A program made the position numbers and the translations under genes. A stretch of 64,000 bases of DNA from Tetrahymena elliotti 4EA (taxonomy: Eukaryota; Ciliophora; Oligohymenophorea; Hymenostomatida; Tetrahymenidae). Below the pieces are notes generated by a model that was given only the letters and a program-made list of their open reading frames with translations, did not search any database and was not told the DNA's origin. Positions 51,601 to 64,000 of this stretch are shown here, in pieces. How positions within the stretch are numbered: the first letter of the stretch is position 1; each line of letters starts with the position of its first letter. The stretch is taken from NCBI GenBank assembly GCA_000231825.2, contig JH720389.1:184559-248558 (forward strand), read 5' to 3'.

Positions 51601-53426
51601 AATCAAATCCATACAAGTTATCTCTTTTTCATGAGCTTAAAATTAGTGTGATACTTCAAAGCTTGACACATTCATGAAAATCAATTATCCTTTGTTATTT
51701 GCTAAAATTATTTGAGAGCCATCTTATGTGCTTTTAATACAAGTTGGATATTCTTAAGCTTCTAATTCTGAGTTCACCTAATCACTTTCTAATTAGTTGG
51801 TTGCTTATTCTTTAAATATTTACATTAAAATAAAATAATTTTCAATTAAATTTACCTTTGTACTTAAAAGATTGAACATCATTTGTTAAATAAATTATTC
51901 GACTTAGATTTTTGGAATAAACATTTCTGCGAAACTTTAAATTCTACTCTTGCTATTTATTATTATCATCACTGCAAATTTCATGCCATATTCTGGCTGT
52001 TTTATCAGATGAAGTAGTCATAAAAAAAGTTACTTCAGAAAAAGATGGATTATTTAAAATTTAAAGATCATTTATGCTACCTGAATGATTTAAAAAGCTT
52101 CTCTTAATAGCTATTTAATCAAATTGTTAAATATCCCAAATAAAGAGACTTCTGTCACTATAAACAATACTAACTTTTGCTCTTAAATCATCATAAACTA
52201 ATCCTATAGCATCTGCATATTCTGTACTTTAAAATTTTAACTTTGTCTAACCTAATTTAAAAATAATTTTTAATAAAAAATGAAACAACAATAAATATAT
52301 AAATTCTTTAATCATAACTAAATGAATTTGAAGTTAATAAATTGATACCTTTTTCAACATTATACTAAAGTAGAGGAGGCATTTTTGGGAAAGATATAAT
52401 ATAGTCAAGACTTGTAGTTCTCAAAACTCTAATAAAATTATCTGAGCATGAACATATTATAAAATCTTTACCAATAGCTATATTAAATATTCTTTATACT
52501 TTGATATCCATAAACTTATTTATTGTTCTGCTTTCATCTACTATACCAATCTATCCAGTTGAAGTACTTACATATAATAATTTGCTTTATTTGTCATATT
52601 CACAATCAGTAAATGTTTTTTCTTGCATTTTTGATCCTAAATTTATGGATTTTCCTTCTATGATATATGCATTTTCTTTTTCTTTAACTGGTGTTTTAAT
52701 TACATCTCCGTTAGTTTGAAATTACCATAATTTTATTTATTTTTCACCACATGTTATAAATTTAGTGCCATCTTCAGAAAAACATGCAGATATAGGAACT
52801 TTAGACATCTTGTTTAAAGTAATTCTTTCTTCTGCTACCCAATCCCAAACGAATAGACCTTTATCATTTTCATCTCCAATCGATAATAAATACTTCATAT
52901 TTGGAGAAAAAAAAAGCATTTTCAAACCTATTTTATGGCCTTTAAGTTATTTTAAAGGCTTGTCACCTTCTTAGTTATTGCTTGAAAAAATTTACTATTT
53001 ATTTTATTAGAAATGGTTTGAATATATTATATAAGTTTCTCATATCTATTTTACATGTAAATCCCATATTATAATTTCAGGCTGCTTGCTTGTACCCTCA
53101 CCTGCTGCTAAATATCTACAATCTTTAGAAAGACAAATACAAACTATATTTCTTTTATTTGGTGATTGAATATATTTTTTCTAAACATTTTATTCTATGT
53201 TATAAACTACTATAGTGCTTCCAGCAACGTAATATAATTCTCCACTAACAGGATTAATTAACATATTATGTTTGCTACTAGAAGTCAAACCTATTACACT
53301 TGATAATGTTAGATTTTAAATTCTACTTTGCATAGCTTTTCTAAATCTTGCTTCCTGTAATTTTGAAGGGTTTGATGCCGAACTTATATTATTTGCTATA
53401 AAATTTTCACTTTGATTTTTATCCAT
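48647..53426 (-). CDS. WD40 protein of the WDR62/MAPKBP1 type, 1490 residues
   Basis: Exons 53426-53055, 52994-52349, 52251-51856, 51809-51168, 51109-48758 and 48711-48647, introns 60, 97, 46, 58 and 46 nt, all consistent in phase. Residues about 45-735 are a long WD array typical of two beta-propellers, starting with the family signature VIGLTSSSKHNMLINPVSGE and the repeat PEIIIWDL, then FVWDWVAEE, SDKTARIWHE, GGRDRQIKIFDL and STSEGLIYIWK. Residues about 735-1490 are Gln/Asn/Asp/Lys-rich and disordered, ending in a short helix (DLLENYSKLLLEAVL). WDR62/MAPKBP1 proteins act as scaffolds at centrosomes/spindle poles and for JNK signalling; in a ciliate a basal-body role is the natural guess. 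Several open frames on the opposite strand are shadows. Confidence 0.9.
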
Positions 53427-53828
53427 TTATTGATATTATGTCTTATTAGAAATATAAATTTATCAAAAAATATTCAAAATTAAGAATTATTATATTGAAA
53501 ATTTTAAAAATTTTTTTAATTCAATATGAAACACAAATAGATTAAAGTCTAAGCAAAATTTTATAGTATTTAGATTTTATTAATAATATTGCCTAATTTT
53601 AATAATTATTCACAGATTTTATGAATATAATTTAGAGAAGATATTTAAGATATAAAAATTTTAAAACACAAGTCAAATTTTTTAATTCAAATGCAAGAAT
53701 ATTTGAAAATGCTTGAATCATCCAACTATTCTTCTATTCTTATCAGACTAAACTATTATAAATGATTTTACAAGTAAATAAACCAAGTAAACAAACAGAA
53801 ATAGAAATAGTTACTTTAATTTACTTGT
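53427..53828. other. Short spacer, no gene seen
   Basis: A/T-rich, 402 bp, between the giant membrane protein's stop and the WDR62-like start; all three right-hand genes are transcribed leftward. Confidence 0.5.
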
Positions 53829-56800
53829 TCATGCTTTTTTTAAATTTAATAAGCTAAAATCTTAGTTGAGTTATGATGTGGATTTACTAAATTTTATTGA
53901 ATTTGTTTAGCTTTAATCTTAAACGCTACTTTAATTTTTTATTTTAAAATAGGATTACTCATATTAATTAAAGCTATTTGGGGATTAGAGTTCATTAAAA
54001 TTTGTAAAATTAGTGTGTTCTTCAGTATTGAATTATTAATCTCTTCTTCTTAAATTGTTTTTCCAATCGGAAAGTCCTTATTTATTAAGCTTCAAGACAG
54101 AAATAAATTTTTATTAATTTGTATCATTGAGAGTATTATCATCATGTTAATTTCTCTCCATATTTTCTTCAAACATAGAGGATAATTCAGTATCTTTATC
54201 CTAAAGTATGAGATCTCTATTTTTTGTTTCTGCTGATCCTTATCTGACTTCATTAGAATCATATGGTTCAGTTTTAACAGTTTTAATGTATTAACCTTTT
54301 CTAGAATTTTTTCTGATGCTACAATCTTAGTAGTCATCTTGTTTGTTAAAATAATGAAATTATATTTTTATAAATTAAATTTCAAAAAAATAAAATATTT
54401 ACAGTCCTCAATTGAGAGATTGCAAGGAAGTGAAGATAAGTGTATGGGCTATCTTTATCTTAAGTTAAGGCTTTCAATCTAAATTTTATGAGAAGTATTG
54501 CTATTAATTTCATTTAAAACAGTATCATAACATCTAGTTTACTAAAATTTTTTAAAGAACTGATCATTAAATAGATTTCTTGATTTTCTCATTTATTAAA
54601 AGTTTTAAATTATCAATCTGAGTCTCTTCCAATTTCTAAAGATATTGAAAGGATTCTAAGGTTAAAATTGTACAAATGAAAATAAAGCAGGAAAGATTTA
54701 TCTTAATTTGTAAATAATTTTCTAAAATAAGTTCATTTCATAATAGCTAAATGGTAATGGTTTAAGAATTAATCTTTTAAGGACCAACAAAAGGAAAAAG
54801 CAATTAATAAGCATAATTATTATCTAATTCGTTTATTAAAATGTTTAAGAAGAGCTTGAGGACTAATTTAGAAATAGGTCAATAATTACAGAGAGTATTA
54901 TAGTCAAGTTTGAAATCCTGTCACAATAGTTAAGATCCTTAGTAATATATGGGTTAGCCTGAAGAGTTATCAAAAAGTATATAAAAAGAATAAAAATAAC
55001 GATAACGTATCTTAAAGAGATATCATCATTAAAAGCTATCACAACAATCATTATTAAAGTTTTCAAAAAAATTTTAACAAATTCCCAATAATACTTTTAA
55101 TGGTTGTATTCTTGATACAAAAATCCATAAGATTATTTGATAGATATATAATTCAGCTTTTAGGAGTTTTTACGAAGGACTATTATTACAGCTAAGGGAA
55201 ACAAAAATGCCCAAAATATGAACATAGGTAGTAGCATAAAATAAAAATACTCTTAGTGTTCTGCATTGAAACATTCATAAGAATGATTCCCTACTAAATG
55301 AGAAAAGCTGCTAGTGGATGAACAAAACATGTAAGAAATTAACTTAATTAAGAATGATGGAGAGTAAAATAGATAAATGAATAAACCTTAAGCTTTAAAA
55401 TCTCGAACAGAAGGGAAGATACATTTAGGTTTTAGTACAATACTTTTTTTTCTATGTGAAATGTTTTTTTAAATCACTAAAAGCCCAAAGCAAAGAGAGA
55501 GAATTGCTAATGGTAGTAATTGTTAAAATAGCGTTTTATTTACATATATGGGTAAAGATGTAGAGTTAGAAATAAAACAATCCATACTGTCATATTACAA
55601 CTGAAGAGGATCTCCTCCTAAAAGTTCTAAAATTTATCTAAAAATTGGTAATTTCAATTTGTTAGAAAAAAGTAAAAACATAATCTAGAGATAATTAATG
55701 AATATCTTTGTATAAACCTTTAAATTAAAATATTTTTTATTTTATAAATAATTTTGGAATGATAAAATAAGGAAATTACTGCTCCATGGTCTATTAATCC
55801 ACTTTTTCCTATTAGAACAAAATTAAATTTTCTTAAATAATAGCTAATGCATGATTTTTTTGCAAATTTTCTTTGTCTATTAACATGACCATAATTGTAT
55901 AGAAACAGAAAAATAATTATGGCCACAGTAAAAGTTATGTTTTACCATTAGTTGATTTAACTACATTCTTAACAATCTTAATCATAATATCTACCATATT
56001 AAGTATCCCACAGCTTGGCTCTATAATCACATTCGGCACAATAAATTCCTACATAACCTATTTTACATCCATCTCTACTGCTTGGATCTTCAGGAAGGCA
56101 GCTTTTCCTCGAATCTATGCAATCATATATCAAATCTGTATATTAATTTAATCTCCAATACCCATTTTTTAAATTTATAATATTTTTTTCACATGATACA
56201 GCTTACTCTGGGCATATTTTACATTGCTAAATTTACTATGAAATTTATTAATCACTTGTATTTAAGACATAATTTGAAATGCCAAAAAGTGTGTATTTAC
56301 CTTTTTTAAAATTAAAAGTTTATTTTTTGTTAGGATCTCTTTATTATTTTACCACTTGGACAAGGTTGGCATGTTATCATCTAATCATTGAAAACTAAGA
56401 TATCTCCTGGTAAACATTTTCCAAATTCAACATTTACATTGAAATTTAAAGCTTAAAATGCGATTTAAGGTGGGTTTTTAGAAAAATCTATAATTTGATA
56501 TGAATTTTTTGTTTAAATTTGAAAATATGATTTGAAAAGGGGTTTTGCTGATAGAGAAAAATTAATCACAAAGCATTAACATTAGTAATCATATACGGTC
56601 GTGATACTGCTTTCATCAATATGCATAGATGGGTGAGGAATAACTTAAATTTAGTAAGATGAAAACTATGAAGTAACTTCAGCACTTTCGATTGGATTAT
56701 TTTAATTCTCACCTTTATAGGTTTAATTTGTATCTTTTAGATTGTTCATATTTTATAAATACAGAGAATATGGAAACAAAATAGGTTGCTAATCCTAATC

Positions 56801-59800
56801 AGTTAAATATATTTTAAGAGGAAATTTTAGGTAATCTCCACTTATCTGATTTGAGATAGTAAAGTTTTGAGTTTAGCCAAAGATGAGATTTGAAGAATTA
56901 TTTTGATTATCAAGAGCTATTATTGCCAATCCTTAAGGATCAGATGCAATATTATCACCATAAAGAGATGCTTTATTATTTTTAAAAGTATTATTTATTA
57001 AATAAGTAAAATTCTTATCGATGAAAGAAGGAAGAGTGTTGTAAAATCTCATACTTCCTCCTATTGCTGCTTAATTATTCTCAAAATGGTTCCCTTAAAA
57101 CTTTTAAAAGAAAATAAAAAATTTCAGTTAATGAATAAATCACTTTTAAAATAAAAATCATAATAAATTTTAAATTTACTGCTTTAACCTCAGTAGAAAA
57201 GAGTAAGATAGCCCCTGCAGAGTCCTTTCGAGCCTGATTTCCTAGGAACATATTATTTATGAATGAATAAATAATAGATTGGTTAATAACAATAGCCCCT
57301 CCTGAACTCTCTGATGCTCTATTCAAGGAAAAAATACAATTATATATGGTAATCGATATGATATTTTGGATCATAACAGCTCCTGCTGTCGTCTAAGCTT
57401 AATTAGCCTCAAATTTATTTGAAATCAATTAAATTATATATCCTTAACTTATGTTAATAGCAGCACTTAATTAACTTTTACAAGATAAAAAAATGTTGTT
57501 TTTTAGTAGAAGACTATGAAAGTTGTAAAGGCCTACAGCACCATTTATTTGCTTTGAGTAATAGATATATTTATTATTAGATTATAATTCTTAAATTTAT
57601 TTTTGTTATTAACTATTAATTAAATTGTAAAAGTAAGAGTTAGTAATAACATTATCATAGGCAGTCCCTTCTATCATACAAGCAAAATGCTGTGAGTTAC
57701 GAACTTAAAGATTGTTGAGCTTGACAAATTAATTCTAAACTTACTCTGCCAAACTTACAGGAAGATTAGGAGTAAAAACAAACTTTATATTAGAATTCTT
57801 TTCAAATTTACTATTTTCTATTTCAAACTATTAACTGCCTTGAACATTTATAGCTTAAGATAATGGAGGATTTTTGAGAACACTTTGATATATATTTGAG
57901 AAAGTGATATTATCTATTAGAAGTTTATTGACTAAAATAAAATTTAAAATATCATGCTCTTATACACTCAGTTGCAAATTATCTATAAATACATCTTTTA
58001 TTTAAATAGCTTATATCTAGAAAAAACTGATAAAGCTTTAAGGTAAGCATGTGAAAAGATCTTAATTTTTGTAAATATCTATAAAATCTCTTGTTTTATT
58101 ACTATCAATTTAATTATTCTGTTATGATATTTAATTTCCAAATATTCCATTAATTTTGCATGTTTAGTTTTTTTAGTAACCGGTTTGTATTATTTCATCT
58201 AAGGTTTGATTTGCCATAATTATTTATTATACTATCTAACTATTATCAAAATGTACTGTACTAGTAATGTTGATTGCTCTTATAAAGTAAAAATTTATCC
58301 ACTTACAGTTAGTAATATTAAGAAAAGATATTTCTAAATTAGTCACATTTTCTAAATGCAAAAAATAGTTGAGATAATTAGTTATTATTTACTCTCCAAT
58401 AAATTACTAATTATTAGCTGGATATCCTACAGATGTTATGTTATAGAGTGTTACATTCGAAATCTTAACATTTTAGCAATTTGTAACTCTCAAAAAAGAT
58501 CCTCTTCCTATTACTTATTCGATATTAGAAAAACTTACTGTATCTATTACAACATTTTAAACATTATCTATTGTTATAATACCCATTCCAGAAGTTGGAG
58601 TCTCTACTATTTTCATATCTTTATAATTTACATTATAAAAAATAATTTTATCCAGATTGATAAGATACAAAGTGGAGTTTCTAATATCAGTCAATATATC
58701 AGTAGAGCTATAAATTATTTATCTAAGATATTAATACTTATTTCCATCATTTTCAAGTACTCTGCCCCTAACATACTAAAATGAAACAATAATATTATCA
58801 TAATTAACTACACTAGAATCTTAATAATTTAAGGCTGACTTTAAAACCATTAATTATTTTTGACTGATAAACTAATTTGATTCATTAGGTAAACTATTAT
58901 TTTAACTAGAATTTTAGGAGTATTTTTGCAATTTAACACTTATTCCTTTATCACTGACATAAGATTTGTCTAAATCAGGGATTTAAAATCTAGCCTTTTC
59001 CTTGACATATACTTACATATACTCAATAGCAAAATTAAAAGCTTAACTACTTTGATAAAGTAAATCTTGTTCAACTACATTATTTATTTCATCTAAATTC
59101 ATCACAAACTCAAACGCACAGGTTAATTTCTATCTTAATTACTTAAAATTATTATAAATATTTTTTACTCTCAGCTCGTTATTTTACATCACCCACTATT
59201 TGAAGAAAAATACTACATTTGAAATCACATATTCCCCATACTTTATTGATTAAATTTCAATAGTCAATTTAGAATAAATTGTTTGGAAATTAACAGAGAG
59301 AACCTCACTTTATTCTAATTTTAGCTACAAAAGGTTGAAAGATGATTAGGAAACAAAGTCTATCATTACCAATCTTATAGCTTAATTAGTTACCACCAAA
59401 AAGTAATTGTTAAAGAGTGTTGGTTTAAAATCCTAAACTTTTTATAATTTATCTACATACCTGTACGATAGTAAATATTTTTTTGTTGGCATGCTATAAA
59501 AGTTTACTTACGAATCACTATAAATTACAATAAATGATGAAATTATTTTTACTTGAATATTAGATCTTCCAGGTTTACAAATTTCTGAATTTTTCTAAAA
59601 TTAAAGAGTATCAAGATCAAATGATTTCACAGCATACCCAATCTCTTCTACTATATAAACAATGCTAAAAGCTTCTTCTTTTTGTATAGACTATATTCCA
59701 TTTGCTATTACATATTAAGCAACTTACTAAAAAGCATTTTTAATATCCAATATTATAAAAGATTTTTAATTATACAGTATAATGTAAGACTTTAGCAAAC

Positions 59801-60848
59801 TTACTTTTACATACTAGATTTAAAAAATTGTTTGGCTATTAGGTAGATATACATAATCATCAAATACCATTATGTTAGTAAAAAGATCATATATTTTAAG
59901 TTTGTTATCTTACTCAATAATTATTAAAGCATCTAAATTGTCTTACAAGAAGTAAATTTGCATAAATTTGTAGTATTTATTAACTGTTAAAAGATTCTAA
60001 AATTCATATAAATAATTTTAGAATGTATCTGAACCAGTATTACTCATAGGGGTTTAGATAAGACTTTTAATTATCATACTCTTGAAATCAAAGAAAATTC
60101 TATAATTTTTAGATACTATTACTTCATGAGAGTAAAAATCAAATGGCGGATTACTCATATCGTATTTGCTAGACCAAGGTATTGATTTAAGAGTTTACTC
60201 AACTGCATTGTATAAGATTCTAGTAATTTTTTTATTAAAAATGATCATTACATCAATTTCACTATCACTAGTATTCAATAGAGTTATCTAAGAGTTTTAA
60301 ACATACATTTTGTTCTCGTTTTTATTTTTTAAATTGATATTAATATTTTTTTTAACAAATTCTCTTTTAATCTCTTATTATTTAAAAATCTGAATATCTA
60401 CTTTAGTCATCACATCATTCAAAAAAACTAAATCTTAAAGTGTATCAACTTAGAATAAATACTAATGTTATACAAATAGGGTATAACTTTGTATTTTACT
60501 TGGCTAAATTTTGGGAGAACCAATATAAAATATTTATTCTATGTTAAATATTTAATATTTATAAAGCTAAAAGCAGTGCAAGACTTATCTGTTTTTATCC
60601 AAAAACAAATCTATAACATTATAATCAAGGACTGTTAGGGTTATTAGTTCTTTTAGGTAAAGATCAACAAAGTAAATTATGTTACCAATAGAAATAATCA
60701 GAAGTTCTTTTTCTTCATATAATTTTATAGTTATCTTTTCACTTGGCGAATTACTATCTTTTTAAAGCTTGATAATATATTTAAAATTAAATCAAATGCT
60801 AAATTTTTAATTGTTAATTTACTTTAATTGTGGAAGCTTAGTAACTAC

Positions 60849-60924
<76 letters not shown>

Positions 60925-63900
60925 TAATACTATTTACTATAGTTTTGCCTCTCCTTTATCAGTTATATACATTATTACTTCATTTAACTCAGCATATTTG
61001 AAATACTTGAGAATGGGTGAATCAAGATAAATTATCTTAGAAAGAAAAGATCCACCTTCATAACAATAAGTTTGAACAGCTATACTTGATTCAAAAGCAA
61101 TCATAATACATTTGTATTAGACAACAAATTAAACCTTCAATAACCAAACAAATAAATAAATCATCTTTATATTTTAATTTAATAAAAAATTTACTATTGG
61201 AAAAGATTAAGTATTTATCAAATCAAAATTTTAAACTGTAACTTTTTACTCTTATATATCAAAATACTAAATAATATAAATCAATCCATCTTAATCTAAA
61301 AGTAGGCATAAAAAGAGCATATCATTGCATTCACCAAAGAATATGCTTCCATCAGATTTATAGCTCCAAATTAAGTTAAAATTTAAGTCTTAAATTTGTT
61401 ATAAATACTCCTAAATTTCGAAGACATATAAATTATTTAAGACTATCTACCCTACATAATTAGAAATCAGACCTGAACTATCTGACTATTTGCATCCCAA
61501 CTATTTCAATGTCTTTTTTAAAAATGCAACTTAAATAAAAAAATATATTTTTATTTTATATTTACTATCAGATCATACAGGCATGAAGAAGTGAAAACAA
61601 TTTCATTGATTCCATAAGCTATTATCATATTTTGATGAGTAATTTGATTCATCTAGTCAATACATTTTTGGAGTTCTACAATCTATGTTTTTTAATAAAA
61701 TTTTTAAATTTATCATAAAATTAAAATGTTACCTAATAACTATTAGCAACATCAATAACCATAAAGTATCTAGTGTTTTATACTAAGATTACTTTTTTAT
61801 CCATTAAGTATAAAATATTCTATGTAGATGTTTGAACGTTTCCTATATTTTCCCCAACATATAACTCCACAATGAGATTATCCATATTGTCTCCTTGATA
61901 AATTTAAACTGATTACATAGAAGAAATAACTAATATTTCTAGCTCTTAAATGTAGAATGAATACAAATTAGTATTATGAGTTTAATCAGAATCTATTTCT
62001 ATACTGAGTTATGAAATAAGTATAGGATTGGTGACGAAAAAGATAAAATCATTGTTCTGCTAAAAAATTATATTATTTTATGTTAGTTTAAATTACTCAG
62101 GAAGGTAAACATAAGAACCAATAATATCCTTTTTTTAAATTAAGAAAATGTAAAAATGTTATTTCAAAAGATTATTTACATTGTCAAGGTATATTGTATG
62201 AATTATTATCTAATTTAAGTAATCAAAAACCAAAATTTAATAACTTTAAAATGCTATTAATGCTATATTAAAATCATAAATATTATAATCTAAAATACTT
62301 TGACCAAAAATTTAGCTTTTTAGTTGTTTCGAATCACAATTAAAAATATTAAGTTCAACTTGATTTCTAACAAAACCAAAAATTGAGGAAGAAAACCAAT
62401 TTTATTGAGTAAGTTTAAGCACTCCTTCTTACTGGTATGACTTTTAAATTTAAAACAATTATTATTGTAGATGTTTATTAGAATATCTCAAAAAATAAAT
62501 TATTAAAAATTTTAAGAAATAAAAAAACATATCAAAAATTACTAGAATAATATCTGAAGTTAAATAATTTATAACTAGAGCCTTCTTTAAATCTTGTATA
62601 AATACCCAAGGAGAATCTAAAAATCCATATATGGCTTATATCTTTAAATTTGATAGTTTGGTTTGTTAGATAACTGTAGAATCATCTAATGAATATAAAG
62701 CTATCATATTAATGAATTGCAAAAGGAGGGTATTATTTTTTGAATTATAAGCATAGCCTATTTATGATGAACTTGAGACACTGAAATCTTATTCAAAAAC
62801 CTGTTAAGAAGAGGTAAGTTATCAAATATTTTTAAATTTATTAATTTACTATTTAAAGATTAAAATTTAAAACAATAGGTGTGAAGTATTAGTTTTTAGT
62901 AAAAATAAGCTGATTTTCCAAATTTATTTCATAGTCAGTATAATTGTAATTAGTATTCTCTTAGCTACTTTTTTTCACTAAATAATCTAGTAAATAAAAT
63001 CGTAAAATAAAAGTTAAGAATTCAAAAAAATAAATATTTTACTATTTTCTAAATCAATTTGATACAATTAAAGCTAGGTACTTATGAATCCAAAAACTAT
63101 TTATTATCTAGTTACTGAGTAGAAACATTTTATATTATTTGGACTTCCAATTTTATCAATATTAATTATATCTAAAACCCTCAAATTTATTTGCTCTAAA
63201 ATAATCAACTAAAATAAATTATTTTCAAAATTTTAAATTATCAAATAAACTTTTGAAAGTTCAGAATTCTTAAAAGAATTTAAAACATTTAGATTTGATC
63301 CAATCTCAGAATAATATGTATTTATTAGCATTTCTGTTTATTTTTAAATTAAAACAAAATATCCATCGGTATTTAAATATGCAATAATAGACTCATCAAA
63401 ATTATGAAAGTACTTAGTCTATTTAATTTAAAATTTTTCATTTGAAGAATCTTTTTAAAACTGATTCTCTTTGTAGTTGAAAACAAATGGTTTATATGAA
63501 TAAGCTTAAAAGCATTGTTGCATAGATTAGTTATTAAACTCATCAAATACACTTACCTTACCATCAAATAAGATAAAAAAATATTTTAATGACCAATTTA
63601 ATTTATTAAATCCTTAAACTATTGAAGTATAATAATCTGGAAAATCTTCCTATAAGGTTAAATTATAAATAGACATTGATTTTATATTATCAATAGCAAG
63701 TACCTCAAGCTAGCTTTAACTAAAGTACTAAGTTATAATAAAATCTAATTTTTCATATTCTATTTAAATTTCATAATCGTTTTCAACAAAAGTAACAAAT
63801 GTTTGTTAGTCTTATGTTAAAAAGTATAAGGAGAATTTTTCTTCACTATAAATAAAAACCTAAATTTATAAAAATGAATTAGAATGAATTCAAATTGTAT

Positions 63901-64000
63901 TTATTTTGAAAATTTTTAAGGTTAAAATTATTTATTTACTATTTTAGTTTTTTAAAATAATAGTGAAGAATTTCTAAATTAAGAAATAGATTAGATAAAA
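53829..64000 (-). CDS. Giant multi-exon surface-type membrane protein (5' end off window)
   Basis: One minus-strand gene of over 10 kb with many short introns (for example 57179-57101, split exactly after EVKA). In order: a long N-terminal region (64000 to about 59100) of strand-rich repeats such as DGYFVLIQKQTEM that may form a propeller; a beta-helix region (about 59000-56600) with NVTLYNITSVG, SESSGGAIVINQ and FQGNHFENNQAAIGG; a Cys-rich module (about 56450-55950) with CLPGD...CQPCPSGK and CKIGYVGIYCAECD; several hydrophobic segments (55925-54870), including ITFTVAIIIFLFLYNY and YVIVIFILFIYFLITL followed by QANPY; and a polar Gln/Asn/Ser tail ending at TGA 53829. This architecture is a large family of ciliate transmembrane proteins, function unknown. 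Individual exon ends were not all fixed, and two genes cannot be entirely excluded, though frames run on without a start/stop pair. Confidence 0.75.
60850..60924. repeat. (ATT)25 microsatellite encoding 25 Asn
   Basis: Twenty-five perfect ATT units on the plus strand. On the minus strand they fall exactly in the frame of the giant membrane protein as AAT codons, flanked by KLQQIVL before and SSYQASTIK after, so the protein carries an uninterrupted run of 25 asparagines. Perfect unit identity implies recent slippage. Confidence 0.9.

Noticed and set aside
58356..58784. Plus-strand 142-codon frame
   Set aside because: Antisense of the beta-helix region of the giant membrane protein, whose minus-strand frame is continuous and repeat-bearing.
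1..64000. Chromosome breakage sequence, telomere repeats, transposase or CRISPR array
   Set aside because: None was recognised by eye on either strand; no internal telomeric GGGGTT arrays or spaced identical repeats are present.

Overview
This is nuclear DNA from an oligohymenophorean ciliate of the Tetrahymena type. The evidence is internal. Long conserved proteins (Prp40, a WDR62/MAPKBP1-like protein, Gemin2, a protein kinase) read through only if TAA and TAG are glutamine and TGA is the sole stop. The sequence is extremely A+T-rich, introns are mostly 42-104 nt and nearly all GTA...AG, and genes are separated by long A/T-rich spacers. With the standard code almost every gene looks shredded. 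All gene models here were therefore made by hand with TAA/TAG=Gln, and most close exactly in codon phase across introns.

Layout. Left third (1-24 kb): a protein kinase running off the left edge (-), the splicing factor Prp40 (-), a 5.7 kb gene-poor stretch with a diverged ~150-bp tandem duplication, a five-exon protein of unknown function (+), a second gene-poor stretch, and a 1231-residue coiled-coil protein (+). Middle (24-47 kb): a small unknown protein, two tandem genes with truncated-haemoglobin-like segments, a Gfo/Idh/MocA oxidoreductase with a long N-terminal extension (-), a small tail-anchored protein, a leucine-rich-repeat (LRR)-like gene (+), a Gln-rich protein, a second LRR gene (-), a TPR protein, a protein with J-like and PH-like segments, and a PPR-like protein with a mitochondrial-type presequence. 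Right third (47-64 kb): a minus-strand run of three genes. These are Gemin2 (SMN complex), a 1490-residue WDR62/MAPKBP1-like WD40 protein, and a giant multi-exon surface-type membrane protein (beta-helix repeats, Cys-rich module, several transmembrane segments, basic tail, a 25-Asn run) whose 5' end lies beyond the window.

The genes do not form an operon or one pathway. Two recurring themes are RNA splicing/snRNP biogenesis (Prp40, Gemin2) and cytoskeletal or helical-repeat scaffolds (coiled coil, WD40, TPR, LRR, PPR). I found no tRNA, rRNA, CRISPR array, transposase or recognisable chromosome-breakage sequence. I saw nothing that convincingly forms a new multi-gene system. The best leads are the paired globin-like genes, the oxidoreductase fusion, the giant surface protein and several splice or frame puzzles.
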